This document shows positions 60,491-64,000 of a stretch of DNA of 64,000 nt, one piece after another. Numbering within the stretch: the first letter of the stretch is position 1; every line of letters begins with the position of its first letter. The stretch is from positions 1-64,000 of the forward strand of contig UQVY01000001.1 of the NCBI GenBank assembly GCA_900544545.1, in the 5' to 3' direction. Source of the DNA: an uncultured Eubacteriales bacterium. GTDB taxonomy: Bacteria; Bacillota; Clostridia; Christensenellales; CAG-314. Below the pieces are notes generated by a model that was not told the DNA's origin, made no database searches, and saw nothing but the letters and a program-made list of their open reading frames with translations. A program made the translations under genes and the position numbers.

Positions 60491-61678
60491 TCAGACAGAG
60501 CCGTGCAAATCGTGCGGAATGACTCTCGCGATGATTTCGAGAGCTTCGTCGAGAATTTCCGTCGTGTGCGAAGCCATATAACTCGTTCTTATAAGAGCCG
60601 AGCCTTCGGGAGTGGCGGGAGCCACTACGGGATTTGCGTAAACGCCTTCGTCGAAGAGCTTCTGAGTAAGCACGAAGGTTTTCATACTGTCGTAAGTGTA
60701 TATGGGGATAATGGGAGTAACCGAATCGATTATGCTTATTCCCGCCTTATGTAGACCGTTTCTCATATAAACGGAAAGGTCTTTAAGGTGAACGGGAAGC
60801 TCGGGATGGTTGCGGAGTACGTTGAGCGCGGCAAGCGCGGCCGCGCAGTCAGCGGGAGTTATCGACGCGCAGAAGATGAAAGGTCTCGCGGTATGACGGA
60901 CGTAATCGCAGACGACTTTGTCGGCGAGCATATATCCGCCCATACTTGCAAGAGATTTCGAGAAAGTACCCATAATAACGTCGACCTTATCCGTGAGTCC
61001 GAAGTGATCCGCCGTACCTCTTCCTCCGTTTCCGAGGACTCCGAAACCGTGCGCGTCGTCGACCATAGTTCTCGCGTTGTATTTTTCCGCAAGTCTTACG
61101 ATTTCGGGAAGGTTGCAGATATCGCCGCTCATACTGAAAACGCCGTCTGTAACGATAAGTTTGCCCGCGTCCGACGGAAGATTGGACAAAACCCTTTCGA
61201 GGTCCGCCATATCCGAATGCTTATAGCGGAGCATTTTCGCGTAGCTGAGTTTGCAGCCGTCGTAAATGCTCGCGTGGTTTTCCCTGTCGGAAATAATAAA
61301 GTCATCCTTGCCGCACAGAGAAGAGATGATTGCGAGATTCGACTGAAAACCCGTCGAGAAAGTTACGCAGGCTTTCTTTCCAACGAATTCCGCAAGTTCG
61401 TCTTCGAGTTGGAGATGAATATCCAGCGTTCCGTTGAGGAATCTCGAACCCGAGCAGCCGGAGCCGTATTTTTCGGCGGCTTTTACAGCTGCTTCGATGA
61501 CTTCCGGATTTGCCGTAAGACCTAAATAGTTGTTGGAGCCGAGCATTATACGGCGTTTGCCCTCCATCGTGACGGTAGCGTCCTGTTTCGACTGCAATAC
61601 GTGGAAATACGGATAACAGCCGACTTCTTTGATCCGATCCGCGGCGTCAAAGCTGTAACATTTTTGAAAAAGATCCAT
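60491..61678 (-). CDS. Serine palmitoyltransferase-like alpha-oxoamine synthase
   Basis: Alpha-oxoamine synthases are PLP enzymes that condense an amino acid with an acyl-CoA. The 395 residues carry 'LGSNNYLGLTANPEVIEAA', 'GSGCSGSRFLNGTLDIHLQLEDELAEFVGK', 'FSTGFQSNLAIISSL', 'DRENHASIYDGCKLSYAKMLRYKHSDM', 'VDDAHGFGVLG' and the PLP lysine in 'GTFSKSLASMGGY'. The opening 'GCYPYFHVLQSKQDATVTMEGKR' and 'SGSRFLNGTLDIH' are more like bacterial serine palmitoyltransferases than BioF or Kbl. With the SDR behind it, the first two steps of sphingoid base synthesis would be covered. BioF- or Kbl-type activity remains the alternative; no bio or tdh genes are nearby. Confidence 0.8.
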   Translation of the reverse strand: MDLFQKCYSFDAADRIKEVGCYPYFHVLQSKQDATVTMEGKRRIMLGSNNYLGLTANPEVIEAAVKAAEKYGSGCSGSRFLNGTLDIHLQLEDELAEFVGKKACVTFSTGFQSNLAIISSLCGKDDFIISDRENHASIYDGCKLSYAKMLRYKHSDMADLERVLSNLPSDAGKLIVTDGVFSMSGDICNLPEIVRLAEKYNARTMVDDAHGFGVLGNGGRGTADHFGLTDKVDVIMGTFSKSLASMGGYMLADKVVCDYVRHTARPFIFCASITPADCAAALAALNVLRNHPELPVHLKDLSVYMRNGLHKAGISIIDSVTPIIPIYTYDSMKTFVLTQKLFDEGVYANPVVAPATPEGSALIRTSYMASHTTEILDEALEIIARVIPHDLHGSV

Positions 61679-61745
61679 ATGTACCTCCGAAAACGGGCGA
61701 AAAAATAAATAAAGAAAAAAGATAGCCCGCTTAGTACCGTATTAT

Positions 61746-61774
61746 ATTATAGCAGAATACGTTCTTTCCGTCAA
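61746..61774 (-). promoter_or_regulatory. Promoter of the alpha-oxoamine synthase operon
   Basis: On the minus strand TTGACG (61774-61769), 17-base spacer, TATAAT (61751-61746). Confidence 0.75.
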
Positions 61775-61933
61775 ACGATGGAGTCTCATACCGCTTTTTA
61801 GAATCAAATGTATACAAAACGAAAACAAACTGTGTCGTTATTCTGAAAAAAGCCGTCTTTCGCGTCGGGAATTCCTCGTCCGCGATTTTGAAAATCAAGT
61901 GGTTTTGCCTCGGTGAATAGTAAACTCATAATC

Positions 61934-61962
61934 TTGACAGGGGCGACGATGTGTGATATAAT
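61934..61962 (+). promoter_or_regulatory. Promoter of the mrnC-rlmB-sigH cluster
   Basis: Perfect TTGACA (61934-61939), 17-base spacer, perfect TATAAT (61957-61962). The 345 bases between the two divergent genes hold nothing else that I can support. Confidence 0.8.
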
Positions 61963-62024
61963 AAACTTTACGGAAAGTCGGCTGTACGCCTCGTTATTTT
62001 CGGAAAAACTCAATGGAGCTAAAA

Positions 62025-62390
62025 ATGATAAAAAACGAAAAAAAGACGCTTTGGCTGCTTATAAGTTTAATACCGTTCGTCGGAGGAATCGCTTCCGTCA
62101 TCGCGGTATCGTTTACTCTGTCGCATTACGGAGAGGACGACGAGGAACGTCCGTTTAACGTCGTGCCGCTTCTCGTGTTTTTCGTACTTGCGGCGATTGC
62201 CGGCGTTTTAACTCTTCTGTCCCTTCCCGACTGGCTCAAATGGATACTCGTGTACGTTCTTTTTGCGGCTGCGGGCGTGCTTGACGTACTTTATCTGTTT
62301 TTTGAGCTTTCTCCCGCAAGGATAGAGAAAAGGAACGCCCGTATTCAGGCTAAAAAAGACAGGAAAACCGATTCGGAGGAAAAGCGGTAG
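62025..62390 (+). CDS. Small membrane protein with three hydrophobic segments
   Basis: The 121-residue product has segments 'LWLLISLIPFVGGIASVIAVSFTL', 'VVPLLVFFVLAAIAGVLTLL' and 'WILVYVLFAAAGVLDVLYLFF', and a highly charged tail ('RIEKRNARIQAKKDRKTDSEEKR'). ATG 62025 lies behind GGAG; an ATG four codons earlier contains that site and is less likely. Its stop is directly followed by the mrnC start. No family recognised. Confidence 0.65.
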   Translation: MIKNEKKTLWLLISLIPFVGGIASVIAVSFTLSHYGEDDEERPFNVVPLLVFFVLAAIAGVLTLLSLPDWLKWILVYVLFAAAGVLDVLYLFFELSPARIEKRNARIQAKKDRKTDSEEKR

Positions 62391-62795
62391 ATGTATTTCG
62401 GGAAGATAACCGACGCAGAAGCGAGACTTATGAATCCGCTCGTGCTTGCATTCGTTGGGGACGCCGTACACAGTATGTACGTCCGTCATAAGCTTGCGAC
62501 GCAAAGCGACGCCAAGTCTCATACTCTCCATCTTCTTGCCGCCGGAGAGGTCAACGCTTCCGCTCAGTCGCTGAAAGCCGCCGTTCTCGAGCCGCTTCTG
62601 ACCGAAGAAGAAGTGGACGTTTTCAGGAGGGGGCGAAACGCGAAGCAGCATACCGTCGCAAAAAACGCCGAGCTTAACGACTATAAGCGGGCGAGCGGTT
62701 TCGAAGCGCTTTTAGGGTATTTATATCTGACCGGAAGGGAAGAAAGAATCAAAGAGCTTTTGTCCGTCGGAGCGGACGAAAGAGGGTCGGACTGA
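62391..62795 (+). CDS. mrnC: Mini-ribonuclease III
   Basis: Mini-III is a dimeric RNase III catalytic domain without an RNA-binding domain; it matures 23S rRNA. The 134 residues show 'NPLVLAFVGDAVHSMYVRHKL' (RNase III signature with the catalytic acids), 'RRGRNAKQHTVAKNAELNDYKRASGFEALLGYLYL'. In Bacillus the gene precedes rlmB and sigH as it does here. Complete. Confidence 0.94.
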   Translation: MYFGKITDAEARLMNPLVLAFVGDAVHSMYVRHKLATQSDAKSHTLHLLAAGEVNASAQSLKAAVLEPLLTEEEVDVFRRGRNAKQHTVAKNAELNDYKRASGFEALLGYLYLTGREERIKELLSVGADERGSD

Positions 62796-62851
62796 CGCAA
62801 AAACAAAGGGATTATAAAAAGAGTCGGATTTGCGGCTTGATTGGAGCAGAA

Positions 62852-63562
62852 ATGAAAATCGAAGGAAGAAACGCGGTTACCGAAGCGATAAGAGAAGGAA
62901 GGCTGGATTGTTTATACGTCGAAAACGGAACGAAACACCCCGTCGTGAATATGGCGCTCGAGAACGGAATCAAGGTCAGATACGTGAACAGGAACGTCCT
63001 CGACAAAGAGTCGGAAACGGGGCGTCATCAGGGATTCGTCGGAGTTACGAGGGATTTCGAGTATTGCGATACGGACGATATTCTCGCGCTTGCCAAAGAG
63101 AGGAAGGAAGAACCGCTTATCGTCGTTCTCGACGGAATCGAAGATCCTCATAATCTCGGAAGCATTATAAGATCGGCTGAATGCGCGGGCGTTCACGGTA
63201 TAGTCATTCCGAAAAACAGGTCGGCTCAGGTCAACGAAACGGTTATAAGATGCTCGGCGGGAGCTGCCGTTCATATGAAGATAGCCCGGGTTACGAATAT
63301 CAATTCCGCGATAGAAGAACTTAAAGAAAAGGGCGTGTGGACCTACGCGGCGGATATGGACGGACAATGCGTTTACGACGCGGATTTATCGGGCGGAACG
63401 GCTTTCGTCATAGGAAGCGAAGGCTTCGGAGTAAAAAGACTTACCCGCGAGCTTTGCGACGGAGTGGTTTCCCTTCCCGTAAGAGGACAGGTCAATTCTC
63501 TCAACGCTTCGGTCGCGTGCGGAATTCTGGTTTACGAGGCGGTTCGTCGGAGGAGAGGATAA
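62852..63562 (+). CDS. rlmB: 23S rRNA (guanosine-2251-2'-O)-methyltransferase RlmB
   Basis: A SPOUT-family RNA methyltransferase. The 236 residues include an N-terminal substrate-binding domain ('KIEGRNAVTEAIREGRLDCLYVENG'), 'HQGFVGVTRDFEY', and the knotted domain 'LIVVLDGIEDPHNLGSIIRSAECAGVHGIVIPKNRSAQVNETVIRCSAGAAVHM', 'FVIGSEGFGVKRLTRELCDGVVSLPVRGQVNSLNASVACGILVYEAVRRR'. ATG 62852 follows TTGGAG. Its stop overlaps the sigH start by one base (TAATG). Confidence 0.95.
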   Translation: MKIEGRNAVTEAIREGRLDCLYVENGTKHPVVNMALENGIKVRYVNRNVLDKESETGRHQGFVGVTRDFEYCDTDDILALAKERKEEPLIVVLDGIEDPHNLGSIIRSAECAGVHGIVIPKNRSAQVNETVIRCSAGAAVHMKIARVTNINSAIEELKEKGVWTYAADMDGQCVYDADLSGGTAFVIGSEGFGVKRLTRELCDGVVSLPVRGQVNSLNASVACGILVYEAVRRRRG

Positions 63563-64000
63563 TGCTTGACGAAAGCTCGGCAGTTCTTGCGGAGAAGGCC
63601 GCGGCAGGCGATAAGGAAGCGATGGAGCTGCTCGTGAGGGATTTTATGCCCGTCCTGAAGTCCTACGCCAACACTTATTTCGTGCTGGGCGGAGATAAAG
63701 ACGACGTTCTTCAGGAAGGAATGCTCGGTTTGTTTTTTGCCGTAAGGGATTTCGATTCTTCGCAGGGGCAGTTCGTACCGTTTGCGATGATGTGCATAAA
63801 AGGAAGGATCTACGCCGCTATCCGTCAGTCGAAAACGAATAAGCAAAGCCCTTTGAATTATTGCGTAGAACTTACGGAGAACGAGATTTCGCAGAATTTC
63901 GATCCGATGGAAACTCTTCTTAAAAAGGAATGGCGCGAGAATTTCTGGAAGACGGTTTATTCGAAGCTCAGCAAGACCGAAAGAACGGTCGTGGAGATGT
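63562..64000 (+). CDS. sigH: Sigma-H-type RNA polymerase sigma factor, start only
   Basis: The frame runs off the window after 146 residues. Region 2 is visible: 'LVRDFMPVLKSYANTYFVLGGDKDDVLQEGMLGLFFAVRDFDSSQGQFVPFAMMCIKGRIYAAIRQ', followed by the start of region 4 ('VYSKLSKTERTVVEM'). The order mrnC, rlmB, sigH matches Bacillus apart from the absence of yacP. SigH starts the sporulation and transition-state programme, consistent with spoIIR and the spore genes elsewhere in the window. Another SigF/G-like or SigI-like factor is less likely. Confidence 0.85.
   Translation, partial: MLDESSAVLAEKAAAGDKEAMELLVRDFMPVLKSYANTYFVLGGDKDDVLQEGMLGLFFAVRDFDSSQGQFVPFAMMCIKGRIYAAIRQSKTNKQSPLNYCVELTENEISQNFDPMETLLKKEWRENFWKTVYSKLSKTERTVVEM

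Overview
The window looks like chromosome from a spore-forming member of the Firmicutes, probably a gut-type Clostridia lineage. Evidence is spoIIR, a GerW/YtfJ protein, a sporulation-type D,D-carboxypeptidase, a sigH start, SigA-type promoters with 17-base spacers and GGAGG ribosome binding sites. Many surface proteins carry BspA-type leucine-rich repeats or InlB-type repeats. Finer taxonomy is not decidable from the sequence alone.

Bases 1-14,595 are a mosaic of decayed mobile elements plus a type I restriction-modification locus. An intact large serine recombinase (40-1650) abuts a broken AbiE toxin-antitoxin pair. Two similar small-gene operons follow (3105-4333 and 13758-14595). Each contains a related small basic protein, starts from a promoter carrying the same TCGTAT-NN-ATACGA palindrome, and ends in a truncated serine recombinase. 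Between them lie a broken AlbA-type regulator and hsdM, an AbiJ/HEPN-like gene, hsdS and hsdR. The second recombinase fragment is fused in frame to a host BspA-like lipoprotein, which marks the junction with the chromosome near 14,590.

Bases 14,600-27,500 are chromosomal: the chimeric lipoprotein, a subtilisin-like surface protease broken in three places, a truncated response regulator, tRNA-Ser(GCU), spoIIR, and the ytfI-gerW-dacF cluster.

Bases 27,513-39,882 are a 12.4 kb element integrated in the anticodon loop of a tRNA-Arg(ACG) gene. The 3' half of that tRNA lies at 27,468 and the 5' half at 39,921. The element carries a tyrosine integrase with a duplicated part-domain, an excisionase-like gene, TTATTAGAAC repeats near both ends, an SOS-type promoter, and cargo encoding surface proteins: a 1624-residue M64-like metallopeptidase with nine repeats, a rhodanese lipoprotein, and a CxxC/leucine-rich lipoprotein. 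A complete tRNA-Arg(ACG) sits just inside the element, downstream of the promoter of the tRNA that was split.

Bases 39,883-64,000 are dense core chromosome. On the minus strand there is a two-subunit fumarase, and later a serine palmitoyltransferase-like enzyme with a ketoreductase. On the plus strand are walJ, a CPBP protease, rlmH, signal peptidase I, degV, a transglutaminase-like lipoprotein, a PHP phosphoesterase, vanW, yfbR, a degenerate ABC ATPase, ctpA, a nadD-yqeK fusion, rsfS, tsaD, a slipin, mrnC, rlmB and the start of sigH. The last three keep the Bacillus-like order except that yacP is missing.
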